Source of the DNA: Thozetella sp. PMI_491
Taxonomy: Eukaryota; Ascomycota; Sordariomycetes; Chaetosphaeriales; Chaetosphaeriaceae
Direction: 5' to 3'
Assembly (NCBI GenBank): GCA_021432635.1
Contig: MU270083.1
Coordinates: 252,114 to 316,113, forward strand
DNA length: 64,000 nt
Made by a program: the position numbers and the translations under genes. Positions 12,574-23,814 of this stretch are shown here, in pieces. Below the pieces are notes generated by a model that was not told where the DNA came from, searched no databases, and saw only the letters and a program-made list of their open reading frames with translations. How positions within the stretch are numbered: the stretch's first letter is position 1; each line of letters opens with the position of its first letter.

Positions 12574-15500
12574 ATGTGCTACTTTGTAAGTCACCACATC
12601 TTGCTTTACTACACAGCGGTTCCCATGCCGGCTTTGGTTGTCCTGTGAATCCCACGCTTCTTCGTCATTCTCTCCCGCGCTTCCCCCCCCCCTCTACTTG
12701 CCTTCCCCACGAGTCGCGTGTACGCCCGACATACCCAAGAACCATTGCCACTTGTGTCCTACCTGTTCCCAACCGCCAGCCCGCCCGACTGTCCATGACT
12801 TGGTCTAACGTGCCCGTCTTCCTCCAGTTTCGTCGCAAGAGGAAGCACTCCAAGCCTTCCAGGTACTCCCTCCAGCGCCGGGTATCCACCTTCGGCCGAG
12901 ACTCTGCCAGACATGCCAAATACTCGCTTTACGCCCTCCGGGGCATAATGGACACCTCGACCTTGATATCACCGACCCAAGGTGGCTTCCACCTCCGCGC
13001 GCGGGGCGCTGACGGTGCCGCCGACGGTCCCGCCCGCAACTCGTTCGTGCTGAGCCACGCCATAGAGAAGCACCTCAAAGTTATATACTACGACCTATGC
13101 GGTATGAACAGAGAGCTCTCGAGGGAGAAGTTTGTGGTGTTCCTCAAGAACGTGCAAGGCGAACATGGCCTCGTGCCGATGGAGAGAGAGACGTACAACT
13201 TCCACCAATTCCTCGAGCTCTGGTACGCAGGATACGGCTGGAACGCTGTGCGGTCGCTGCAGTCCAAGGAAAAGGACCTCACGCGTCCAATCAGCAACTA
13301 CTTCATCAGCAGTAGCCACAACACATACCTAGTAGGAAACCAGCTTTCGTCGAGGAGTTCGGCCGATGCATATCGAGCTGTAAGTGCCCCCAGATCCGTT
13401 CGCACGATCCCGCTGGGCCCCAGCAGTGCTGACGAGCCCAAACAGGTGCTGAAGAAAGATTGCCGGTGCATTGAGATTGACGTGTGGAACGGAGATGCAC
13501 TCGCGAACCGGTGGAATGGTGATGCTCCTCCCGTCGCTCCGCCTACATCCAAGATCAGGTCCAAGTCGCCTCATCCAGAGCACCGGAGGCACCTGTCGTC
13601 GCAGTCAGTGGCAGACACGCTAGAGGAGACGGTCTCAACGCTGAGAAATATTATATCCAGTCCTCATAGCCGGAATCCGAGCACGAGCGCCCCGGCGGTG
13701 GCCCCCGTAGCCCCCGGAGCCCCTGGAGCCCCCGGGAACGAGAAAGGCCCGAGGGAGAGCGCCATGAGCTTGAAGGAAAACGATGAGTCAATCCAGGCGA
13801 CCCAGTCTACGCAGACGACCCAAGTCGGTGAGGAAAGCAGAGAGCGGTCGAGGGCATCGTCCAAGTCGTCCAACAGGATGGAGCCCATCGTCATGCACGG
13901 ATGGACCCTGACATCGCCCGTCGGATTCCGAGACGTATGCAAGGCTATCCGGGAGAGCGCATTCGAAAAAAATCCGCTCCCCATCATCGTTAGTCTGGAA
14001 GTTCACGCCGACTTTGAACAGCAAGAGGTCATGGTGGAGATAATGAAGGAAGAATGGGCCGGGCTGCTCCTCGACGAGCCCTTCGATGAATGCGATCCTA
14101 ACAAACGCCAGCCTAGACTCGAGGAACTGCTCAACAAGATCCTTGTTAAGGTCAAGAAACAACCTGGCAAGGCGTTGGTGCCGATCCCATCAGCGTCGAA
14201 CCCGGCTCTGCTCGCCACGCCGGCTTCGACTTTCGATGACGCAGACCTGTCCGAAGACGAGCGGGCGGTCGCAGCGCATCCGAAGAAGGGCAAGGTCCCC
14301 ATCTGCCCGGCTCTGAGCGCACTGGCTATCTATACGCATAGCGAACATTTCAAGAGCTTCGACTCAGCGTCAGCGCGCACTCCCGGCCATATCTTCAGCA
14401 TCAACGAGGATAAAATCCTGGAGCTGCACACGGGCCCGAAGCAACGGGAACTTTTCACACACAATCGCAACTTCTTCATGCGCGCCTTCCCCCGGGGCAT
14501 GCGCGTAGACAGCAGCAACCCGGATCCGAGCTTGTACTGGAGAAAGGGAGTGCAGATGGTGGCCATGAACTGGCAGAGGCCGGACGAGGGCATGATGCTA
14601 GAACACGCCATGTTTTCCGACGAGAAGGGATGGGTTCTCAAACCGACAGGATACCGGAGCCTCGACATGGGAGGCATCGTGCACCACACACTCGACCTCA
14701 AGATCACCATTTTCGCCGGTCAACATATTCCTCTACCCGAGGCGAGGCAGAAAAGCGACGCCGGCGTGGGCACACATGGTGATGACGCGTTCCACCCCCT
14801 CGTCAAAGTAGAACTCCACGTCGACAAGAGCGAGGAGGCAATGTACAAGCACAAGACAAATAGCGTGTCCACCGACCACCCTGATTTTGGCAAAGATGGC
14901 GCAATTATCGAGTTCAACGACGTACCCAAGGTCGTGGAGGAACTCAGCTTCGTCAGGTAAGACATCTGTCCCTCTGCATTTCCTCTGTCCCTCCTTTTAT
15001 GCCACCCGTTCCTTGTCGAGCGTTCCCTCCTACTCCCACCGGATAAGCCACGTCGAGTCCTTTGGCCGGTGTCTTCGGCCACGAGACTACGACTGGTGTG
15101 TGCGTGGTACTCCTCCGCGCTCCTCTCCGCGCAGAGGGGCCTCGGTGAAACCAAGCTTGATCTCTCTGCGTCCGTCAAGTGGAAGGGCCACTTGAAACAA
15201 CGCACCTATAGCCCCCAGCAGCATGAAGGCAGCCAGGATGTGGCGGCTCTCCGCCGCAATCAGGCGGACGCGTGGGTCGCCCAGGACCCCTCTCGGCCCA
15301 TGGGCTTTCCCGCAAGACGTCTTCTCATCCACAGAAAGGGGAGCGCGGTATTTTACAGCCTCGTATCTCCGACTCGCTTGAGGCAGACCGAGCCAGCTGA
15401 GCTTCGTGCCGAGCCCACGGGACCATGCAGCACGGGATAGAGAAAGGAAGCACCTCGCAGGCGCTTTCCCGCCCTGTGACATCACCTCAAGCACCTTTCT

Positions 15501-15823
15501 GGGTCCTTGTCCCACTTTCTATTGTTGTCAAGTTGTGCAAGCTCACATTTCGCCGCGTTGCCACCGGGACAGCTGCCTACACCGTGCCACTACGGGCCGT
15601 GACATGCACGAAGTTGATGAAAAGCAATTGCTGACGAGGACGACCTGATAGGTTCAAAGTCGAAGACGATACGGGGGGCTACCTGCATAAAGCATTCACA
15701 GCTTGGGCATGCATCCGGCTCGACCGCCTGCAACAAGGATACCGCATCATCGAACTGATGGATGCCAAAGGGAAGCGGAGCGACGGGCGCCTGTTTGTCA
15801 AAGTGGAAAAGACGCTCAGGTGA
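12574..15823 (+). CDS. PLC1: Phosphoinositide-specific phospholipase C (delta type)
   Basis: Hydrolyses PIP2 to IP3 and diacylglycerol at membranes. Exons 12574-12585, 12828-13379, 13446-14956 and 15652-15823 encode 748 aa. The first exon holds only ATG-TGC-TAC-TTT before GTAAGT, and the next begins FRRKRKHS after a CTAAC branch site. The 66-nt second intron is stop-free and 3n long; removing it restores the usual AYRAVLKKDCRCIEIDVWNGD-type sequence. Domain order: EF-hand-like segment (about 75-150); catalytic X box with SSHNTYL (first His near 166) and MHGWTL (second His near 338); Y box (about 473-600); C2 (about 604-748). A 125-residue Ser/Pro/Ala-rich linker (about 207-333) interrupts the X box, a type of insertion seen in fungal PLCs. 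There is no PH domain. The last intron is 695 nt and lies inside C2. An alternative end exists: a donor at 15819 would add about ten residues. The family call is very secure; the far C-terminus is less so. Confidence 0.93.
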
Positions 15824-18800
15824 GCCCGACGCGTGTGCGATAGGAGAGTCATGTATACACTTGTTATCAAACCGGATAGGGGACGCACTGGGCTTCGGTG
15901 CACTTGACAACGGCCAAGTGCCGAAGACAGCAGCCGAAGACAGCAGCCGGCCGCCTGGACCTACTCGGTCCGGATTCGCCCCCCGCCGCCATATTTGTCT
16001 TTTTCTTTCCTTTGTGCTCTTGCGTGGCGTTTCGGGTAGAGGCCGCCAAGGTGGGCTTTGCAGCCCGTGTGTGGATTAAGAAATTTGACGTGATGGGTTC
16101 CCGGGAAATTCGGTCAAGGACGCGTAGGACTGCTTGCCCCTTCATGTGGCAGGATCCGATCCGCCGGGAGTTTAAGTTTTTTTCCTTTTTCTTCTTTCTT
16201 TGGCAGAGTCCTCGTTGTTCTATTTGGAGGATGCGATCTCGGGCGGTCCACGTACGCCAAACGCCTGGTTCTCGTTTGTTGGTCGATCTAGGTTGCGAGG
16301 ATTTTTGGGAGGAGCTCGCCAGGCTGTGAAAACGATACCCAAAGAAGCAAGCAAGAAATACAAATACTGTCAGTAATCTAGCCGTGGATTCAGCGTACAC
16401 CCCTGCCTCCAGCTAGAGACCTGGGTGACATGTAGGATTAGTGCATCCTTGTAGCCTATATCACAATGTTGCCTGCGGGGAGGCTGCATTGCCTATTAGT
16501 CAAAGGGAGTCTAGCCTCCCCAGACGAGGTCTGCAGGTAAGCCTCCTTCCCCCACTTTGTTGGCCATGGCTGCCGTGTCGATGCTGGGCACTCCCTAAGC
16601 CTCGCGGACTGGTGTCGCAGCATAGTGCACAAGCAGCCAGCCGTACATCACCTTCCGGGCCCCTTGTTGTGCTGAAAGTCGTGGTGAGTGCCACGTCTCA
16701 CCCGTCAGCGCATTGCTCCGAGGGGCGCGCAAGCACCAAGCAACAAGCCCCATCTCGTCGGTTCGGAAATGTAGCTCCCTAGAGGGAGAAGACAGGTGGA
16801 ATGGGGCGATAGTCGAAAGGGCGCTAGAGCGGCACGACAGCGCACGACAGACGCCACCTATTGTTCCCTCCCGGGATAAGACGGGGTACCACAGGGTCGT
16901 AGCAGGGTCATCGTGCACCTATAGGACCGTGTACCACGGAACCTCTCTTCAGTGCCGGCATGAGAGGCTACCAGTTTTCTAGGATCGGGGTCCCCTGCGG
17001 GTGCATACACCGAGATGCGGGCTCTGCTGAGCTGTTTGGCCATTCTGAACGCGAATAAGGTACAGACACGGCATCGTCCATGCAAACGAGGAGTGGAAGA
17101 GCTGCGAAGGGTGGGGGGCTCAAGAAGCAGGATGGCGACGACCACCCTGACAAAATGACGAGGAAGCAGAAGCCGAAGAAAGAAGTCGTTCTTGGCCACG
17201 CATGCCAAGCTCTTTCCCCCATGATGTGTCGCTTATACGACGGCGAGCAGTGGGTCTCAACGTCTTGCACTGCTAGATTTTCGAGCACCTCTAGAAAATT
17301 AGGACCAGAGCGATTCCTCGAGTCGACATTGCAGTTGCGAGGTACAAACCAAGAGGGCCATCCTAGATCTAGACCTGGACCTCGAGCAAACTAGGCCTAC
17401 ACCTTCCTAAACGACGCCAAGCTTCGTGATACGTAGCTGACGTCAAGCTTGATGCTGGACTTGGTGATTATCGAACAGAAGACGGTCTATCCGAGACAGC
17501 ACGGCCGTCGACCTCCGTGTGGCTTTCCCTTTCGCCCGGAAATTATATATCAGACACTTCCCTGGCGACATTTAATGGCGACCCGCCTTCCAGCTCATAA
17601 TGCATCCGAGACTTACATGGTGCCTATATCCGATGTCTAATATCCATCGGCGGGATGGTATACCTGGGCGCTACTTGCTCAGAGCTGTAGCGCGAACACC
17701 GATCGGGCTGGAAACCTAGGGTCCTTTGTCCCTCCCTCCGTCAACCCCTGCCGGCTGCTTCATGTCCTCACCCTCCCCAGAATTGCTTTTCCCTTTGGAG
17801 CCCGGCTAAGGCGGCAACCTCTGGGGAGAAAGGGGACCGATGGAGAGAGGGGTAGGTAGAAGGGGGGATGGCGTAGACGTGCTGTTTTTCACAGCACCCA
17901 GGAAACTGGCAGGGGCAGGGCCGGGGCTAGCTCCCGCGGGTTCGACGATTCCTTCGCTTTGTCCATCTCCCTTTTCCATCTTTTCTTGCCCTTCCAGCGG
18001 TTGATGAGGCTAGACTTGGTCCTTAAGCCGAAGGGTTCTGCTAGATCTGAAGCGGGCGAGTGTCAAAAGAGCCCCACGGGTAAGGCTTCGGCGAGCTACA
18101 TTTAGCTCCAAGGCCGAGGGCAAGTCAGTAGTTCAAGTTCGTCGAGGTCATATTCATTCTTGCTCATAGACCTTCCATGAGTGGCGTGCCACACGCGACC
18201 ACGGCGACCATTGACATTCGAAGGTGTAGTCGTGTCTCCGTGGCCTCAAGCCGGAGTGAAACGAGGGCATAGGGATGGGTGCTCGGAAGAGAATATGAGT
18301 TGCTGCTCGCGCGCACTCATCTACGCCACAGAAGCCCCATGGTTCACAGAGATTTGGCGAACGGCACGGCCAATGCCTGGCTGGAGATGGTCTAACATAG
18401 CAGAAGCAAGGGGCATCGTAGGCGGACCGCGGCTACCTTCCGGCAGACAGGACTGGCTCGATCTCCAGGGAGAGGCAAAGTTTCCAGGATCGGGGTGCAA
18501 GGGAGTGGGTGGGAGGGGAAGGGAAAGTATCGTATCCGTGTGGGTGTAGCGATGCGGCCACGCCAATGGCCGCAGCAGGGTGCGTCTCGTAGTAGCGTAT
18601 ATCCTCACACGGAACATCTGATATGATAGGTCGGTTCCCGCTATGGCGGACGCCTAATCCGCGACAGAGCCTCAAATAGGAGTGCCAGTCGGTAGTGGAA
18701 GGCCGCGCCATACACCCTGCCCACGACGCATTGGCGCGGGGGTTAACAGACCAGCAGATTGCTGCCGCTCGCTTGCGAGCTGCGGGCACAAGCTTTTTGC

Positions 18801-20184
18801 GCGCGTCGGCCTCCCCGATGCTAGCGGTCATGGTGCCAGTCTATTCTATGCCTGGGCATGTTGTGTCACGAAGCTGTTGCTGGGGTAGCTGCAGGCGTCA
18901 AACAAGAGAGACACTTTGAATGACTGCTCCATACCCAGAGGGACGTAGCACAAAGGAAAGCGAGTACTTCCACTGAAATAGCTAGTTCCTTGCTAGGCCG
19001 TCCGTTCCCGAGACAGCGGTTCCCGATGAGTTTCCCAGGTCCAGGCTTTCACTATCCATGCTAGCCACGCGGAAGAAAGGTCCGGCAAGGGGGCAGTCCA
19101 CCACACCCTCACAGATGCTGGTACCCTTGCCGCCTACCAAAAAATTCGAAGCTGCGCCCAATTGAGTGCTGTGGTTGAAACGGAAAGAGCTGAATGCACG
19201 GCACGGAGATGATGTGCGGAAGCCGGTGCCACGCCGTAGCGGGGTGCTGTACCGTATGTACAAGCTATGGTAACTATGCTGGGCGCTCTGACTCCGCGCT
19301 TATTGGAGGAGCTGGCCTCGCTAATCGCAGTCATCTATCCATCCCATTCGCTCTTTGCTCCCTACGGTAGGATTCGCTGGAGAGAGGGACAGGAAGATGT
19401 ATGTGGAGCCCCGGAACCACGTCAACTGCTTGTATAGCCGTCGTTGTGCCTGACCTCGAGTGACAATAACAACAAGTCTAGCCCGAGGCAGAAGGCTGCT
19501 GCTTATCTTCTATGTCTTGAAGCCACAAGCCCTGAAGAAAAAGCAGGGTTGGGGGCGCAGGCAAGGGTGTGAGACTCTTGAGGCTGGACGATAGGCAGGC
19601 TCTCGGGGCGGGTTGGATCCCGGACGAATGAGCGTCTCCAGCAGTATCGTTGCGCTGACGCTGGAGCGAAAGAGAAAGACATCGTTTGGGGCGTCAGGGA
19701 GGAGCGCGTCGATCGTACCGCAGAAGGTCTAGCTAGCTTGCCAGGATTGATGCTGTCCCACGTTCTTAGGGTTGAAGGAAGCTATCGATTCTTGGTGGGC
19801 CCGAAATGTGATACGTCATGTCGTGCGTCGCTCCTCTGGGACGAGAACTGCAGAGCCCAGAGCTCGCAAATCGGAGCTTCTAACAAGCTACAGAATCGCT
19901 CGATGCAACGCAGAGCGCGCTGCGGGGGGCATCCCTGGTCCTGGATGTGGTGGTCAACACCAGCGTACGGGCAGCCGCCTCAGCGATTCTTGGATGAAAG
20001 TAGGCCTCCTTATCGTCTGAGAGGGAGGCTCATCTTTGATAAGGCACCTTGCATTCAGCAATCGGAACCCGGGGTCAAGTCATGTTGTGTAGAGAGCAGT
20101 TTGAGGCTCAAGAGCCTGGCCCCCTAGGAGAAGCCGGGGCCGGAGAGATGGAGCGGGTCATCAGGCCAGTATGGCCAGCAACCG

Positions 20185-20186
<2 letters not shown>

Positions 20187-20219
<33 letters not shown>

Positions 20220-20234
20220 AGTGGGGGGGGGGGG
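20187..20234. repeat. Poly-G homopolymer tract
   Basis: A run of 31 consecutive G residues (20187-20217) is followed by CAAGT and a second run of 12 G residues (20223-20234). It lies in the gene-poor region. Such a tract can form G-quadruplexes and is prone to slippage; the exact length in an assembly may be unreliable. Confidence 0.95.
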
Positions 20235-20746
20235 TAATGTACGAAGTACCACGAAACAAGATCAGTGCGGAGGTGAGGTGTTAGGCAGGGTGCCATTGCT
20301 GCCGTGGGAGGAGTTTACACCGCCCCCTGCTTGCCCTCTTTCGATTGGGAAGATGCCAGCATCGACAATCCCCCTCGGCGGGACTATCTGTGACGAGGCT
20401 CAGTTGCGGAGCCTTGCAGGGAGATGAATTGAACCCCAGTCTGTGGAGTAAAACCCCAGGAGCTGAAAGGGCCATGGGCCAGGGAGTAAACACGAAGTAC
20501 GTATGAAGTGTGTAGCTCGTCCAGGTAGTGCCAGTCGTGCCGAGCTCGAAAAGTTCCCAGTCCGGTAAGCTAGCTACAGATAGTTAAAGGTACGTGGTAC
20601 TTCGGTAGAGTTGGGCCAGGTTCTGTCTGCCCGCGCGGTCGATGGCTGATGGGTGCGGGGCGAGTACCGAAGGGGTGCGTGTGTGTAGCTATGAATGGGC
20701 TGGCCTTGTCCTTTAGGAAGCAAAGCTTATGCAGTAAAGTGGGATA

Positions 20747-20770
20747 ACCCACCCACCTACCCACCCACCC
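20747..20770. repeat. CCCA-type short tandem repeat
   Basis: Short repeat of the form (CCCA)n with one CCTA variant unit, in the gene-poor region. No function is apparent. Confidence 0.6.
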
Positions 20771-23270
20771 TCTCTTCAGGACAGGAGAGGGAGTGGCAGA
20801 GACCGCCGCCGTGACTTTGAGCGGGGTCCAGTTGGTTCTGCGCGGGTAGAATTGAGACCAGTAGAGGGAGGCACACACGACTCCTTAGGGGTTTACCGGT
20901 CCGCTCCGGGACGTCCTGCCTCGGGGTTCCAGGCCGGTGGACCGCGATGGCCGTCGAGAACCCTGATCGAGAGGCAGCTCCTTCACGAGAGGATCGGTAG
21001 ACGAGGGTTAGAGATCCACGATCGCTGCCAGATGCAGAGTCTCATCAGCCTTCTTACCCTAGCTAAAATGTCCGACCGTGCGGGTCTCGGAGGACGATGC
21101 TGGTGTACATAGTACCAGCGATGCATGCATGTACTAGGACCGAGGTACTGTGCCGTGCCGGGGGGTACAGGTGTAGGTGGGCGTGTGTGGTGGCCGCTAG
21201 GGAGCGCCGCTTGCAGTGGGTCGTCGGCGGGGTGTGGCGGTACGGGGCGGGAGAAGCGGTCGACTGATCCCAAATCGGCTGTTTGCTGAGCTTAACGTTC
21301 GTTGCTTTTCCCATGAGAAGAAAGAGGCGGGGGGGAGGGAAGAGGGGGGGAAGGCCGGGGGAGTCGGAGGACAGGCGGAATGCCTTCTTGAGCCATAGTC
21401 CCGTATCTCCCAGGAGAGAAGACATGGGGGAGGGGGAGAATGGGGAAACGGCCCCTGAACAGAGAGGGACATGGATTTGTCTAGCATCCAGGACGACATT
21501 CGAGGCGGACCAAAACCTTTGACCCTCGCAACTTAGCGAAGGAAGGCGCACCTGAGGAGGAACAAACAAAAGCAAACACACTCACCAGGCCCCACCGGAC
21601 AAGCTTCCGGCCAGGCTCTGTGCACCGCACAACTCCTATCGAGGAGGAACAAAGGTAGAGGAAAAGCAACGAAAAGAAGAACCTGAGGGGGACGCCGCCG
21701 GACAAGCCACACGCAGCCTGCAAATCTTCAACCCGGGAGCTTCTCAGTCATATTATTACTTCTTACAGCTGATATCACGCCTGGGCGTGTTTCACTATTC
21801 GTGGTGGACGGACGAGCAGCATGCCCTGGACGTTCCCCCCCCTCCCCCTCCCTCGATCTTTTGCCAACGAGCTCATTGCCGTATTGGCTTGCGAGAGCCC
21901 AGCCCATGCCCGACGGACACACAACGGCCTCCGTCAGGTGCCCTCTTTTCGATTGCGAGAGACCGGGGAAGGGGATGTCGCGTGGGGCCCTACCTCCCCC
22001 GTCCGGCTCCCGCCCGGTGGGTGTTTGGACAGGGCACCCGGCAAGGAAACATGGATGGAAAACCCGTCAACCGGTGACCATACTACACGTCAACCCCGGG
22101 CGTTCGGTTTCCTGCAGGCCTGCATGGGCATTTGCATTGCATGCCTGGCCGCAGAGCCCTAGGCCCGGGCGGACGTAGGCAATCGCTCGACCCAGCGCCG
22201 TGCGCGGCGACTGTAATCAAAACGTGAGCAGCCCGATTGGGAGACGCATAGTTTTGACTGCAATTGCCCGCAAGCACCGGCGAGCAGGCAGTCACTCTAA
22301 CCCGGACACTCAGCGATTGCTCCTCGTCGACGCCTCTCAGCCGCGAACGAGGGGGGGGGTCGGCGCTGCTGTGCCCTTGCGGGCTCTTGCCCCCCGATAC
22401 TTTCCTCTTGTCTGCTACCTCGATGAGGCCCGCCGTCCGCCCCAGCGGACCCCCCGGGTCAAACCCGTTACGGTGAACTGATCCCGTATCCTAGTCCCGC
22501 ACATCTCACAAAAAAAAAAGGCCGTTCGCAACTCGCTACTCGCAAGCTAGCTTTCCTTTTGGTCTGCCCATTCTCACCACCCACCCCTGTCAAAATTCCA
22601 CCCGCGGCCCTTGTGTCCAATAGAGGCCCACGATATCCTCCTCAGCGTGATCAGGCAGATCCAAATCACTGACGGGGAGTAGCCAAACCAGCCGCGAAGC
22701 CTAGTCGCCATGGATGGCCCATGATAGCCTAACTCAACTTGGAGGTGCGATCCTTGCGGTACGAGCCCCAATGTACTATACCGCGCCCCCTCCCCCCAGA
22801 CAGCTGATACCTGATACTTTCCGTTCCCCTCTCTTGTCACCATCATGTCCTCCGCCTTGTCTCTCCTCTCGTCGTCCCCCCCCGGCTCTCGTTTGACACA
22901 CATCCGCATATCGTCCGCCCCCTCCCTCCCCTACGGCACGCCACCAAACGCGCCCGACCTGTTGCGTGGGTTCACCGCTCACATTAGCATGCGCGGCTGC
23001 AATGATCCGCCTAGTGCTGCCTTCTCCTCGGAAGGTTCACTGGCGATCAGATTAAAAAGTGGGTGTCATTTGTTCGTCTCCCCAGGCAAGGAGTCTTGCT
23101 ATTGCTTCTGTCCTAGGGGATACCCGCTCCCGTCCCCGTTCCCGGCCACGTCCCCGTCCGCTTCGTCCCCATCGACGACGCTCGTCCTCCCGTCTCCTCC
23201 CTACCCAAACCCTGTCGAGGTCGAGAGGTGGGATGGTGGCTCTGACACCCAAGAGGGGAAGACAAAAAAA

Positions 23271-23280
23271 GTATAAGTAG
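23271..23280 (+). promoter_or_regulatory. TATA-like box of a possible highly expressed gene
   Basis: The sequence GTATAAGTAG follows an A-run and is itself followed by a leader of about 250 nt rich in CT and CCA motifs, ending in CCACAATGG. TATAAG plus a CT-rich leader is typical of strongly expressed fungal genes. The distance to the candidate ATG at 23536 is long but possible with a long leader. Confidence 0.4.
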
Positions 23281-23535
23281 GCGCCTGGTCTCTCACCTTG
23301 CCACTCCTTTGTTCATCACCATCGGCCCCAGACATCTCCACGCTATCATAGAATCTTCCGATCGCCAGATTTCACTTGTCAGCCTACCCACTATTCCACT
23401 GCTTCACACTCTCCTACCTCTTCACATACTCTATCCTGCTACCGGCCCGGCTATCGGTCGACCTAGGAACATCCATTCCACTCCCAAGCCCACCACCCTG
23501 CGTTCTTGCGTAGAAACTTGCTCCTCGCAACCACA

Positions 23536-23814
23536 ATGGTAAGATCAATCCTGTTAATGCCCCGATATCAAATAAACACATCTTGCCCCCCCCGCTTTCA
23601 CTTTTCTCTCGGGCCTCTTCTTAAGCCCCTGCCCGCGCCAACTGGCGAGTGCCGGGCAATACACTGCGCCGCACCTGCGATCATGTGAGATCTGACCTGA
23701 CGTTGGACTGCCAAAGCTTCCCGGAGTTCGCTGTGCAACCTGCGCCGCTAACGGCGAGGAGGTCTGGGTTATTCCCGGCCGCTCCTGCTCCAACTGCGGC
23801 ACGGCTACTTGCTA
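23536..23814 (+). CDS. Tentative 33-aa CxxC micro-protein
   Basis: The ATG at 23536-23538 has good context (CACAATGG) and is followed at once by a GTAAGA donor. Splicing to the AAAG acceptor just before CTTCCCGGAG (near 23720), with CTGAC branch sites upstream, gives a phase-0 second exon ending at TAG near 23814. The predicted peptide begins MLPGVRCATC and ends CSNCGTATC, with cysteines spaced C-x2-C-x15-C-x2-C-x3-C, a zinc-ribbon-like pattern. An ATG-only first exon is known in fungal genes. I do not recognise the family. Against it: the intron is about 180 nt, the acceptor has a weak pyrimidine tract, and other splice combinations give a different frame without the cysteines. This is a candidate only. 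Confidence 0.35.

Larger units (their letters stand above)
15824..23270. other. Long gene-poor region
   Basis: About 7.4 kb without a frame or exon chain I can support. The first 550 nt look like PLC 3' untranslated sequence; T-rich runs around 16176-16202 give a false Lys-rich reverse frame. Other contents are the poly-G tract at 20187-20217, a CCCA/CCTA repeat near 20747-20770, an A-run near 22511, and many short overlapping frames on both strands. There is no transposase, reverse transcriptase, rRNA or convincing tRNA, and GC remains high, so I see no strong sign of repeat-induced point mutation. Confidence 0.45.

Noticed and set aside
15867-16400. 177-codon reverse frame with a hydrophobic start resembling a signal peptide
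   Set aside because: It overlaps the PLC 3' region, its Lys-rich part comes from T-rich untranslated sequence, and no domain is visible.
22845-23276. 143-codon plus-strand frame, Ser/Pro-rich
   Set aside because: It arises from C-rich promoter-like sequence and runs into the TATA-like box; there is no domain or codon pattern to support it.
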